Of a stretch of DNA of 64,000 nucleotides, positions 21,106 to 33,700 are shown in pieces (position 1 is the stretch's first letter; each line of letters begins with the position of its first letter). Made by a program: the position numbers and the translations under genes. The notes under the pieces were generated by a model. It searched no databases. It was not told the origin of the DNA and worked only from the letters and a program-made list of their open reading frames with translations. This DNA comes from Closterium sp. Naga37s-1 (lineage: Eukaryota; Streptophyta; Zygnematophyceae; Desmidiales; Closteriaceae). The stretch spans positions 496,001 through 560,000 of the forward strand of contig CANJKZ010000020.1 in assembly GCA_947471745.1 (NCBI GenBank). Direction: 5' to 3'.

Positions 21106-23961
21106 TAATAGACCCGGGGGTCTAATCCTATACCGGGAATAAAAGGGGGGGGGGTCTATTAACCGGGGGGAATTTTAATAGACCTGGGGTATAATCCTGA
21201 CAAAGTTTATTTTTACGTTCACACACTTTACACATGTTACAAAGCGACTCAACACATCAGGGAAGCCAAATTGCACACGTTTAGGTCACGCGAAACGACT
21301 TGCGCAACGAGCCAGCACGAAACTGCCACTTGGCAGAAAACACCACCACCAGCCCAACCCACGTCCAGTGACGCTCCTCACTAGCTACAGCGGTGAACGG
21401 CACGGTGGGCCGCTTGTGCTGTCAGCACATGGCGGGATGTTTCAGCAGCTTCCCGTTCCTGCACATCGCGCTTCGTAATTCACATAAACGCATCCAACGC
21501 CTAGCTGCAGAGCAACACATTCTTGGCACAGCTCTCAATTCGTTTCCTGTAGGCATTCAGCAGTGTTAGAACCGTATAAGGCATAGGTTACTCTAATCTG
21601 ACTAGGTAGTCGAATAGTGCAATGGCCACTCCTACTGGCATAGGCATTCTGTTTGGTCGCGGTGCATCCGTTCACGAAGTAACTGTCAACATTCACAATG
21701 CTCCACCCCAGCCTACGTCCCGGACTACACCTGCAGTACCTAGCACAACTGCATCTCATCCAGAGCATGTGGTTGCAGCAGGCAGTAGTGGCCCCACCGT
21801 GGAGGTCGAAGACCTGCCCGAAGTCTCTGTCCCAGAGTTTCCTACGCCATCAAACACTAGGCAGCCCGTTGTCGACCGTGACGCTTCTCCTCCAGAAGGT
21901 TGCGGGCATCAAACAAAGCTGCCCGACGTGATCGCACCGTCACCAATAAGCTAGGATGGTTGGAAACGATGCGGACAGAGCTGCTGACGATTCGTGAGAC
22001 TGCACGCCGTGCTGAAGTGCAACCGTCGGCGACAAGGCGCTGGAAGAAGGAACAAGCTCGTATGGAGGAAGCCTTCGGATGTCGTAAGCGCTTGCACGGA
22101 GCAGGTAGGAGATCCATGCATCCGGACATGGAGCTCTCTGTCTACCGTTCGTTCCTCAGTCGACGTGCTCGTGGGCTGCCCGTAACCATTGCCATGCTAC
22201 GTGCATGGAGTGCCAGTTTCATGAAGCGGCACCACCCGCTTTGTGATTAGCGCGCTTCGTTCCACTGGGCCTCCAGATTCCGTACCCGCTGGGGTCTCGC
22301 GCTTCGGGTGAAGACTAAAGTTGGGCAGCGCCTGGCAAGTGGTAAGTTTGTAGATGCATGTGTACCGCTCCTGTGTAAACAATGTCGCCACTGATCTAAT
22401 GAACCTCACCCTCCTCCCGTCCTTGAGCAGATTGCAAGCACAAGGTTGAGGCATTATGGCATTTCGTGAAACAAATGCGGATCAAGCACAATATCAAAGA
22501 CGAGCACATCCTGAACGCCGATCAAACGCCATTATTTCTGGAGATGCCCGCTGAGAAGACCCTTGAGCATTCTGGAGCGCGAACCGTCCATGTTCGCACT
22601 GCTGGTTATGAAAAAGAACGCGTGACCGTCATGCTCACCTGCACTGCCGCGGGTGTGAAGCTGCCGCCGTTCATCGTCTTCAAGAGAGCAACCATCCCGG
22701 AGATCAAGATCCCGCCCGGTATGAACGCCCACTCCCTTCGTTCAGATTTTTGCCACATCCTGCCTTCCTGACATTGTTGTGTGAATGTGTGTTCAGGAAT
22801 GATCGTCCGCGCCCAACGCAAAGGCTGGATGGATGAAACTTTGGTGAAAGACTGGACCACCAAAGTCGTCGCCCCATTCATGATGGGGGCCTTCGGACGT
22901 CCGCGTGAGCCGTGCCTACTGGTCTTGGATTCTTACAAGGGACACTTGGCCACAAGTGTCAAAGAAACATTCTCCCTTTTCAAGCTCATCCCTGCAGTTA
23001 TCCCTGGCGGCTGCACATCATTAATGCAGCCGTTAGATGTCTGCATCAACAAAGCGTTCAAATGCGCTGTTCGCAAGCGCTACCAAGAATGGTTCGCATC
23101 CGAGGGCATCAACACCTTGACGAAAGCCGGTAAGCTTTACGTGTGACTCGTGTACGCTTCATGTGCCCCACAAATCTCTCAATGAATCTCTTGGTGCGTG
23201 GCAGGAAACCTCAAGAAACCGCCGGCTGAAGAGGTCCTTAGGTGGGTGGCAGAGGCGTGGGAGTCTATTCCTACTGCTCTCGTCGCAAATTCATTCAAAA
23301 CATGTGGCCTGTCGAATGCAATCGACGGCTCAGAAGACCATCTCACTCTCCGACACCTCAAGTCGGGCAGTAAGGTGGATGTGTCGGACAATGCGGACCC
23401 TACGGGGTGGGCTGGGGACAACAGCACCATGTCTCGTCTCCCAGCACACGGTGAGGAGACAGAGGGTGCCGAGGAGACAGAGGCTGACGTGGAGGAGCTG
23501 GAGGGTGCGGCAGAAGAGGAGGAGGGAGTTGATGAGTTTGAAGAAGAGTGCTGGTGGCGGGAGGACGAAGATGACCCCACCGCATACGCCCCTTTCACCG
23601 AGGGCGGGTAGAACAAGCCATCATGGGGGCAGTCCATTAACTTGAGTAGGTAGCAGTCCCTTATCTTGAGTAGGAAGCAGTGCAGTATCCTGAGTACCGT
23701 ATCCCCCTAAAACCCTCTTTATAACTGAGGAGATGAGAGCTGGGGAAAGTGTTTGCTAGGTATTATTGTATGGTAATTTGCAACTAACAAGAAGTTCCCC
23801 AAACCAAACCACAAATGGGGGGAGAGGTTGGGGGGGGGGGGGGGGGGGGGGGTCTAATCCTGAATGCAATCCAAAAAGGGGGGTCTAATACGAAAGTGGA
23901 GATAGCATTAGACCCCCCCCCATTTAACGACCCGGGGGTCTATAATTTTGGGGGGTTTATT
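21106..23961 (+). mobile_element. Pogo-like (Tc1/mariner superfamily) DDE transposon inserted in Cop-6
   Basis: The insertion interrupts the Cop-6 protease coding region. The ends show inverted similarity: TAATAGACCC at the left and the reverse complement of GGGTTTATT at the right. Each end is packed with GGGGTCTA motifs in both orientations, plus a run of more than 20 G near 23830. Two readings of the duplication are possible: AGC (21103-21105 and 23962-23964), which restores the Cop-6 frame, or TA, the usual pogo target. It carries an intron-containing transposase gene at 21622-23611. Confidence 0.82.
21622..23611 (+). CDS. Pogo-like DDE transposase, spliced, one amber codon
   Basis: The N-terminal region has a CENP-B/Tc5-type DNA-binding domain (LGWLETMRTELLTIRETARR, then HPDMELSVYRSFLSRRARGL). 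GT-AG introns that I can place are 22342-22430, 22719-22796 and 23130-23204; joining their exons keeps the frame. The DDE_1 core shows Asp in NADQTP, Asp in LDSYKGH and Asp in QPLDVCINKAFK, with 35 residues between the last two (DD35D), so all three catalytic residues are present. The C-terminus is strongly acidic. Exons before 21900 are uncertain: 21622-21954 is open in another frame, and an acceptor (ctcctccag) near 21895 may link them. One TAG (22248-22250, after HHPLCD) interrupts an otherwise open exon. Confidence 0.78.
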
Positions 23962-26802
23962 AGCCGGGTAAATACGGTAACAGTCGCCAACAATCAGACT
24001 TTACGTACCCGACACCAAGGCATAGTTCTTCTTCAATCGCTAGAGACAAACACAGTCATACAGCTCTCCAACGTCCTCATCGTGCCTAGCCTCGGCTACA
24101 ACCTTCTTAGCGTCAGTCAACTAGTGGGCCGCGGAGTACACCTGGTATGCGACAGCGACAACAGAGAGATAAAGTTATATTCTACAAAGGGAGGCTTCAA
24201 CGTTGCAAGAGCAATACAGCAAGATGGAGTGTTCGTACTTAACGTTGAGCGAGATGGGACTTCTGCCGATAGCGACCGCATACTCGCTTTTGGTTCTTGG
24301 ACGGATTGCCATCCCAAGGAGCCCAATCCTCAACCAGATCAACTTGGATTTCATTGTGAAGATGTAACACCGATTTCTTCTAGAGTCGGCACACTTGAAA
24401 CAACACAAGCGGCAGCAGAGACTATGAGTACCAGTGGAGAAACAGATACAGGATCTGTCATTACCGTCAACCTCATTACACTCAACTGGTCCTCTTGTCA
24501 TCGACACTTCTGCTACTCGACGCGGTACGATCAACGATGAGTCACATCGGAGTCCAGCAAACTTCGCCGCCTTCTACGCCAACTCTGCCTTGTATCGTCG
24601 ATCTGCGGGACATGCAGCTTCAGAGGAAATTTGGCACAAGAGGTTAGGACATCCGAGCGGATCTACAACTTTCGACACGATTCAAGCAGGGGCTCTTGAC
24701 GAAGACGCTCTTCTTCTTCTCGATGGAAAGGAGCTGTGCCAACCTCGCCACAACTGCACGCTGTGACCTGAAGCTGATCTGCCCCGAAAACCGTTTCCGT
24801 CTCATCACAACCCGGGTGTTCCTGCCTACAAGCCACTGGAAAATGTTTACGGTGATATTCTGGTGATACCAAGGCAAGAAGGACGAGCAGATTTGAATTG
24901 CGTTATTACCTTCATCGACGCAGCTACACGTTACGTATGGCACGCGCTTATCCTTTCTTGCGATCTTGCTTACGAAGCATTCGTGGCGTGGCTACCTGCA
25001 GCTGAACAAGAAAGTGATCTGAAGCTGAAGAGTTTTCAGACTGATGATGCTCTCGAGTACCTCTCACAACGCTTCAGGAACTACCTTGCTGAAAGGGGAA
25101 TCAAGAAGCTGTAGTCGCTGCCTTACCATCATCAACAGCAAGGCGTGGTAGAACGGATGAACAGGACTCCGCAGACCACCATGCGCAAGTTGCTCATTAA
25201 GTCACGCCTACCAGCAGGGCAGTGGCCGTTTGCAATGGACCACTCCGTGCTACTCCACAATCTTCTGTCTTCATCGTCCCTGCCAAACAACTCCTCACCG
25301 CACAAAGAGTGGACAGGGAAGCTGGGCAGTACAAAAATTTTACGTGTCTTTGGGTGTATGGTACAGTATCGTCCTTCGAATACACCTGCGGGACGGTTTT
25401 CACAAAGGGCACGATGGGGGATACACTTCGGCATCGAGAAACAGTTTGCAGCATGGAAATTTTGGGACGTCGAAACACGTGTCACTGTTCCAGCACGCGA
25501 TGTACTCTTCTACGAGAGACTTACTTACAACACTGGGCAGAGGCAGCATGCCAACCGCGAAGATTTGACAGCTGGGTTTTCTTGTACACATACCTTCGCT
25601 ACAGAAGCCGACGAAGCTGACTCGGTGGAGGAAGCTGTCTCGGGTGCGTTAGCAGCTGCCGGTGCCGCCCCAGACTGTTCTGTTCCGATCGAGAACGATG
25701 ATGAAGATCCTCACAACGATATCAACGCCGAGGCTTATTACGAGTTCGCTGATAATGGAGCGACTACACCGCTTCCTGTTGCTTCTAACCAAAGCGAACG
25801 GTTGGGTCCTGGTTTTAACTTCGATCCTGAAACTGGTGACGAAGCTCCTACTAACGAGATTGAGGAGCGGACTCGTTATCAACAGACTGGGTTACAGATA
25901 CTGGGGCTCGCTGCAGCAGTTCAACCACCTCTGCCTACCGAACCGAAAACCTTGAATTGGGCGCTGAAAGATCTTCATAGGGAAAAATGGTGCGAAGCCA
26001 TGGATAAGGAGCTGAAGGCGCTACACGATAACAACACCTGGGATTTAATCCCCATTTCGACGGTTCCATGAAAGAACGTTCTCTATGGGAAGTGGGTCTT
26101 CCGTATTAAGACGAATGCTGACAGAACGATCGAGCGTTTCAAGGATCGCTGGGTCGTTCGCGGATTTGATCAAAAGCAGGGCGTGTACTGCGGCGCGACT
26201 TTTGCTCCTGTTGGTCGGCATTCTTTGCTTCGAATTCTACTCGCCTTCGCAGCAGCATTGGGTCTTAAGCTTCGCTAGATCGATGTTTCAACGGCGTTTC
26301 TTTACGCTCTCGCCGATGCACTCATCCTCGTCGAACAGCCTTACGGTTACGTTACCAATCCTTCCATGGTCTGCCGCCTCAATAAATCTCTCTCCGGGAT
26401 TAAACAAGCGCCGCGTCTCTTGCAACAGCATCTCCATGAGCGTCTCATCCGCATCGGCTTTTGCCAACTACCCCATGACCACGGAATGTATCGACTGGAC
26501 CGCGAAGCTGCATTCCTGCTTCTCGTCGTCTAATTCGATGATTTACTCTACATCGGCAGCACTCCCAACATCATTACTTACTTTGAAGGGGAGCTAAAAA
26601 CTGATCTCACGATTACGATTTTATCCAACGTTACTTAGTATCTTGGCCTAAACATTACCGAGACATCAACCGCAATTAATCTCCCCGCCGACAAGTACGA
26701 TGAGAAGCTGCTGAAGCGTTTTCCGCTACCGATCACTACCTCCGCCACTCCGTTCCGTTCTACTCAAGCAGCTGAATCCGAGCCTCTTTCATCTGCTAGT
26801 GT
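23962..26802 (+). pseudogene. Cop-6 pol middle part (protease tail, integrase, RT)
   Basis: It resumes with VANNQTLRTRHQGIV and VLIVPSLGYNLLSVSQLVG (end of protease). The zinc region (IWHKRLGHPSGS), the integrase core (YGDILVIPRQEG, TDDALEYLS in place of TDNGGEF, QQQGVVERMNRT) and RT follow. RT shows EAMDKELKAL, WVVRGFDQKQG, LR-stop-IDVSTAFL, SLSGIKQAP and FDDLLYIG. Stops include TAG 25112-25114, TGA 26069-26071, TAG 26276-26278 (Gln in the family), TAA 26530-26532 and TAG 26636-26638. Joining 26802 to 34102 restores ASVTRYQQLLGS in frame, which proves that Cop-7 inserted into this gene. Confidence 0.9.
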
Positions 26803-26930
26803 TGTCAAACATTATACTTGTGATATTTGTGTAGGCTATAGTGGGTTAGCCTATAGGGGGTTCACAACTCCAGGGTTTCATATTTGTACTCTCACTTCTT
26901 TCTAGTCAAGACACTTCTCTCATTCTAACA
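26803..26930 (+). repeat. 5' LTR of Cop-7 (128 bp)
   Basis: It runs from TGTCAAACATT to CATTCTAACA. It contains an internal inverted repeat AGGCTA...TAGCCT, the box AGGGGGTTCACAA and AGGGTTT. At 128 bp it is short for a Copia LTR. Confidence 0.97.
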
Positions 26931-26985
26931 TGGTATTACGAGCCTAGGTTAGGAACCTAGGACCGAACGTTCCTAAGGGCCCACC
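26931..26985 (+). promoter_or_regulatory. Cop-7 primer site, hairpin and GGGCCCACC box
   Basis: TGGTATTACGAGC (26931-26943) resembles the initiator-Met primer site. It is followed by a perfect 8-bp inverted repeat, CCTAGGTT / AACCTAGG, with a 3-nt loop (26943-26961), and by GGGCCCACC at 26977-26985. Cop-8 and Cop-10 have the same order with different stem sequences. Confidence 0.8.
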
Positions 26986-27745
26986 GTTCCGTTTTCTCCC
27001 TACCTACTAGCGCCCTCGTGCGCCCTACTGTCGGAGCGCCCTCGAGCGCCTCCCTCCAGCGCCCTCGTGCGCCCCTCTTTAACGGCCCCTTAAGGCCCCG
27101 CGACCCGCCCCTTAGCGACCCGCGCGCCGCCCCTTAGAGGCCCCGTCGACCCCGAGCGCCGCCCCTTAGAGGCCCCGTTGGCCCCGTCGACCCCGCGCGC
27201 GCCCCGCTTAGAGGCCCCGTCGGCCCGTCGACCCCGCTTAGAGGCCCCGTCGGCCCCACCTAGAGGCCCCGTCGGCATCGTCGACCCCGCGCGCACCCCG
27301 CCTAGAGGCCCCGCTGGCCCCGTCGACCCCACGTGCGCCCCGCCTAGAGGCCCCGCTGGCCCCGTCGACCCCACGTGCGCCCTGCCTAGAGGCCCCGCTG
27401 GCCCCGTCGACCCCGCGCGCCGTCCCTTAGCGGCCCCGTCGGCCCCGTAGACCCCGCGCGCACCCACCCCTTAGCGGCCCCGTCGACCCCACGCGCCGCC
27501 CCTTAGTGCCCCGCACGCGACAGCCACGGCCCCGCCAGAACCAGGCCGCCCGAACCGAGCCGCCCGAACCGAGCCGCCCAGTCCGAGCCGAGCCGCGCCG
27601 CCCGAACCGAGCCGCGCCGCCCTACCCGAGCCGCGCCGCCCTACCTGAACCGAGCCGCGCCGCCAGTACTGAGCAGCCTCTCTGGACCGAGCCGCCCTAC
27701 CTGAGTCGCGCTGCGTACTGCTTTTAGGGTACACCTACTGCTACT
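26986..27745 (+). repeat. Cop-7 leader with C-rich tandem repeats
   Basis: About 27090-27480 is an array of imperfect units based on taggccccgtcggccccgtc-like sequence. A CCGAGCCGCGCCGCCC-type array follows at about 27540-27700. There is no supported gene; the gag ATG is at 27746. Confidence 0.85.
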
Positions 27746-30700
27746 ATGGCTAGCCCTCCTGTGCTAGCTTTCGATGCTGAGGGCCGCCCAGTGAAGTTTG
27801 ACACCTGGCTAGATGACCTGCACCTCTTCCTACAGCTCACTGCCAAGGAGGACATCTCACTGTACGATCACGCCCTAGGCCATGCCACTGCCCCTGCTGC
27901 TACTGCTGACAGCACTGCCCGCTCACAGTGGCAGACTCGTGACGCCCACGCTCGCTTTGCTATTCGCAACTCCCTGCCGATAGATGAGCGCGAGCACTTT
28001 GGCCAGCACAAGACTGCACAGGCACTGTACGCTGCTGTCGTTGCCCGCTACTCCTCACCTGCCTCTGCCGCGCTAGGCCGTCTCTCACTCCCCTACCTGT
28101 TCCCCGACCTGGCCTCTTTCCACACAGTCGCTGACCTCATCACGCACCTCCGTACTAGTGAGGCCCGCTTCCGTGCCGCCATGCCCGATGAGTTTCTTGC
28201 CAAGAACCCCCCCCCGCTCTGGCTCACTCTCTACCACCTAGTCACCCGCCTCCCTGACACTCTGCGTGCAGTCAGGGATCACTTCCTATCTCGCTGCCCC
28301 ACTGAGCTCACCATTGCCCTCCTCGAGAAGGAACTACTTGCAGCTGAGGCTAGCATAGTCGCTGTAGGTGCCTCTCGTGGCGACCCCCGCACCCCTTTCT
28401 TTGAGGGGTGTTCCCCTTCCCCCCTTCTTCCCTCTGTAGCCTCTGCTTCTGCTGTCGACCTCCTTGGTGCTGAGAAGGTCGGGACTGCGTCCGCTTCGAG
28501 CTGGCGCCGCAGCGGCAAGGGCAAAGGGGGCAAGGGAGGCGGAGGTGACGGCGGGGGAGGCGGTGGTGGGGGCGGTGGCAGCGGTGGGGGTGGTGGTGGG
28601 GCTGGAGGGACTAGTGGCAGCGGTGGGGGTGGTGGCGGCAGCGGCGGGGGAGGTGGCAGGGGCGGGGGCGGTGGTGGGGGCGGCGGTGGACGCAGCGGCG
28701 GCAGGGGAGGGGGTGGTCGAGGAGGTGGCGGCGGCGGTGGTGGTCGTGGAGGCGCTGGCAGTGGTCAGGGCCAGCAGCACACTCCGTCGCCCCAGGAGCT
28801 CCGTGAGTGGTACTCTCAGCACGGGGGGGGGGGGGGTGGCCTTAGCTGCACGTACGTCATCCGCACTGGTGACCGCGCTGGTCAGACTTGTGGGAGGGCG
28901 CACACCACGCTGCGCTGCTTCTCTCGGCTCGACGACGCTTGGCGTACTCAGTTCCCTGATGCCACTGAGCTGCCCCGCTGGGCTGATCTGATGAAGAAGA
29001 ACATTGATATATATGCTCTAGACTTTGATGCTATTCTCACTGCCATGTATGTGATGTCTACTAGTGGAGAGGGTGCTCAGTACCTGCGTGTTCCGCCCGA
29101 CCCGGGCATTCAGACCAGTGAGGTTGCCGCTCTAGGTGCTTGTGAGGCTGCCGCTCCAGGTACTCGCGTGTCTGCTACCCCAGGTGCTGGTGAGGCTGCT
29201 GCTCTAGGTGCTAGTGAGTCTACGCCCCCTGGTACTGAGTCGACTGAGGCACTGCACACCATCACACTGGACTCAGGTGCTTCTCGCTGTTTCTTTCGTG
29301 ACCGCACTGCCCTTGAGCCGCTTGCTCGGCCAGTTGCTGTCTCCCTCGCTGACCCCTCTGGGGGTCCGGTCGTTGCGACCTCCTCCACTGTCCTTCCTTG
29401 TCCTGCAGTTCCGTCGGGCACTCTGTCAGGTCTCTACCTCCTCTCGTTCTCTACGAACTTGGTGGCGGGTAGTGCGCTCCAGGACGGGGGTGTCCACCAG
29501 TTCACCCCTGCCTACGAGCACGTGACACACTGCACGTGTGCTCGGACGGGCCGTCACCTGGCTACCTTCACTCGGCAGCCAGGGTCGGACCTGTACACAC
29601 TGACCACTGAGTCCCCTCAGGTAGCTGCGTCTGCGTCTGCGTCAGGTCAGCTGTCAGCCCCCTGCTCGTGTCGCTCTCTGGCGCACGAGACCGTCCTCTG
29701 GCACCACCGACTTGGTCACCCGTCCGTGCAGCGCCTTTGTGCCATGCACAAACGGTACCTTGTCTCTGGCCTTCCCAGGGTTCTCCCTCCACTCCCACCC
29801 TCGCCTGCTCCTCCCTGTCTTCCCTGTGTCGAGGGGCGGCAGCGCGCCGCTCCTCACTCCTCCTCGTTTCCCCCGACGACTGCTCCCTTGCAGACGCTCC
29901 ACATGGACGTGTGGGGCCCAGCCCGCGTCCGTGGTCAGGGTCAGGAGAGGTACTTCCTGATAGTTGTTGACGACTACTCGCGCTACACCACGGTCTTCCC
30001 CTTGCGCACCAAGGGTGAGGTCCCTGATGTTTTGATCCCTTGGATCCGCACTTCTCGTCTCCAGCTCAGCGAGCGTTTCCACTCGGACTTTCCTGTCCTG
30101 CGCTTGCACTCTGACAGAGGTGGTGAGTTCTCCTCCGACCTCTTGGCAGCCTACTGTGCGGAGCACGGCATTCGCCAGTCGTTCACGCTTCCGGCCTCTC
30201 CACAGCAGAATGGGGTTGCTGAGCGCCGCATTGGCTTGGTCATGGAGGTCGCTCGTACCTCCTTGATCCATGCGGCTGCCCCCCACTTTCTGTGGCCGTT
30301 TGCGGTCCGCTACGCTGCGCATCAGCTCAACCTCTGGCCCCGTGTCTCCTTGCCGGAGACTTCCCCGACACTGCGTTGGACGGGAGAGGTTGGTGATGCG
30401 TCGCGTTTTCGGGTCTGGGGATCTCGAGCTTTTGTTCGCGATACGTCCGCGGACAAGCTCTCCTCCCGCGCTGTTCCTTGTGTCTTCCTGGGCTTTGTCC
30501 CGGATGCGTCTGGCTGGCAGTTTTACCACGCCACCTCGCGCCGGGTCCTGCCCTCTCAGGACGTCACTTTTGACGAGTCCGTGCCCTACTACCGCCTCTT
30601 CCCCTACCGCACTGCCCAGCTCCCCCCCCCGCCTCTCTTCCTCGCGCCAGGTGCTGCTGTGGTAGACCCCCTCCCCCCTCAGGGTGCCGCTCCCTCAGGT

Positions 30701-33700
30701 GTGTCCCAGGTAGACCCGGTTGAGCCTGTCGAGGTAGCTGTCGACTCTCGTCCTGCTAGGGGTGCTGAGCCTGAGCGAGCGGAGCCTGAGCGAGCGGAGC
30801 CTGGGGGTGCGGAGCCTGGGGGTGCGGAGCCTGGGGTTGCGGAGTCTGGGGGTGCTGAGCCTTGGGGTACTGAGTCTGGAGGTGCTGAGTCTGGGAGTGC
30901 TGAGTCTGGAGGTGCTGAGTCTGGGGGTGCTGCGTCTGGAGGTGCTGAGCCTGGGAGTGCTACACCTGGAGGAGCTCTCTCCTCTCAGCAGCTGCGTGAG
31001 TGGTACTTACAGTACTGCAGCCTCAGGAGAGGTGCTTCTGGAGCCAGGAGGGTTGCTAGAGCCGGTGCTAGTGCTTCCCCTCCTCGGCGGGAGCTGCCCT
31101 CTCCCCAGCGGCTCCGAGAGTGGTACGCGCGGCGCTGCAGTCTCCGGAGTGGAGCTCCTAGTGTCGCGGACCCGGGCGTTGGAGCTGCTGCTGGTGCTGC
31201 GGACCCTGGAGTTGGAGCTGCTACTGGTGCTGTGGACCCTGACGTTGGAGCTGCTGCTGGTGCTACGGACCCGGGCGTTGGAGCTGCTGCTGGTGCTGAG
31301 GACCCTGGAGTTGGAGCTGCTGCTGGTGCTGCGGACCCTGGAGTTGGAGCTGCTGCTGGTGCTGAGGACCCGGGCGTTGGAGCTGCTGCTGGTGCTACGG
31401 ACCCTGGAGTTGGAGCTGCTGCTGGTGCTGCGGACCCTGGAGTTGGTGTCTCTGCTGGTTCTGGAGACGCTGCGCGGCCGCGGCCGTACTTCGTTCCGCT
31501 CCTTCAGCAGGTTCTTGGTCAGCCTCCTCCCTCCTTAGCGTGTCCTCCGTCTGTCCAGTCGCAGTCACAGTTACCGTCTGCCTCCCCTCTCCCTGGTCCT
31601 GCTCCTTACACTGGTCCGACTGGAGGTCTTACGGAGCGTCGTGAGCCTGAGTCTCGTCCTCCGTCGCCTGAGTCTCGTCGAGCGTCGCCTGTTCGTGCTG
31701 CTCACACTGGTCGTCGTGTCCCGCGTCAGCGTCCTCCTGCTGTCCCAGGCACTCACCAGATGGCGCTTCGTCCTTCCACTGCTCCCCAGCGTGTCCCTCT
31801 CCCGTCTCCTCCTGCGTCCTCTCTTCCTGCTCTTGCTGACCCTGAGTCTGACTCCCTTCGTGCTACCAGTCCTACTGTCACGCGTCTCCTGGCTACTGTT
31901 GTCACTGACCCTTCCTTTGAGTCCACTGCTGCGTCTGCCTTAGTTGCTGAGCTTGTCGACTTTGCTGCCACTTGTCGTCTGGACTACGCCGCTAGCCTAG
32001 TTGCTGAGTCTGAGTCTGTCTGTCCTCCGTCCGTCGGGGGTGAGTGTGCTCTTGGCACGGACGTCCTTGAGGACAGGCAGGAGGAGTTTGAGTGCTTTGC
32101 CGCTGCTTTGCCCCATCTCGTGTCCATGCTAGTTGCCCCTGAGGGAGACCCGGATGCACCAGACATCCCGACTCCTCGATCGTGCGCTGAGGCGATGGAG
32201 GGTCCCTACTCCTCACAGTGGCAGTCAGCCATGGACGCAGAGATGGCTTCCTGGAAGTCCACAGGCACCTACGTCGACGAGGTTCCCCCACCTGGGGCGA
32301 ACATCGTCAGTGGCATGTGGATTTTCAGGGTGAAGCGGCCGCCGGGTTCTCCGCCTGTCTTCAAGGCGCGTTACGTTGCTAGAGGCTTCAGTCAGCGAGA
32401 GGGAGTTGACTTCTTTCAGACCTTCTCCCCGACCCCGAAGATGACCACTCTTTGGGTTCTGCTGCACGTCGCTGCTCAGCGTGACTACGAGCTCCACTCT
32501 CTTGACTTCAGCACTGCTTTCCTACAGGGCAGCCTGCACGAGGAGATCTGGCTGCGCCGCCCACCTGGCTTCACTGGGTCGTTCCCACCTGGTACCCAGT
32601 GGAGCCTCCGGCGGCCAGTCTACGGTCTCCGACAGGCGCCGCGTGAGTGGCACGACACACTGAGGACTACACTTGCGGCTCTTTGGTTCGCTCCTTCTAC
32701 TGCTGACTCGTCGCTGTTTCTACGCACCGACACTTCGCTGCCGCCGTTCTACATCCTCGTGTACGTCGACGACTTGGTCTTTGCCACTGCTGACACTGCG
32801 GCACTCGCCCACGTGAAGTCGGAGCTGCAGAAGAGACACACGTGCACAGACCTGGGTGAACTGACAAGCTATCTTGGCTTGCGGATCACCCGGGACAGAG
32901 CACGGCGCACCATCACCTTGACTCAGTCACACATGGTGCAGCAGGTCCTTCAGCGCTTCCGCTTCACGTACTCCTCGCCTCAGCCCACTCCTCTGCCTAC
33001 CGGTCACTCGCTCTCAGCTCTGCCTTCGGATGAGTCCGTAGAGCCGAGTGGCCCGTATCCAGAGCTTGTGGGCTGCCTCATGTACCTGATGACCTGCACT
33101 CGACCTGACCTTGCATACCCTCTTAGCATCCTTGCACGCTATGTCGCTCCTGGCCGTCACCGAAAGGAGCACATGGATGCCGCTAAGAGGGTGTTGCGCT
33201 ACTTGTGCAGTACGTCGGGCATGGGGCTAGTGCTTGGAGGGCGAGACCGAGTTGTACTCACTGGGCACTCAGACGCTTCTTGGGCGGACGACCAGGCTAC
33301 TCAGCGGTCGTCTCAGGGTTACACCTTCAGCCTTGGCTCTGGTTCAGTTTCTTGGCGCTCTACACGCTCTTCTTCTGTTCTCAGCTCCAGCTGTGAGGCT
33401 GAGATCTACGCCACAGCCATGGCGGCCCAGGAGCTACGCTGGCTCACCTACCTGCTGACCGACTTGGGAGAGCGGCCTCGTTCTCCTCCAGTGCTGTACG
33501 TCGACAACAAGGCTGCCATTGCCTTGTGTGAGGAGCACAGACTGGAGCACAGAACGAAGCATATCGCTCTGCGCTACTTCCTTGCTCGAGAGCTGCAGCA
33601 ACGCGGTCAGCTTCGTCTGCGTTACGTGGCCACTCGGGCCAACACTGCTGATGTGTTCACCAAGGCGCTTCAGCCTTGTGACCATCAGCGCTTCTGTACT

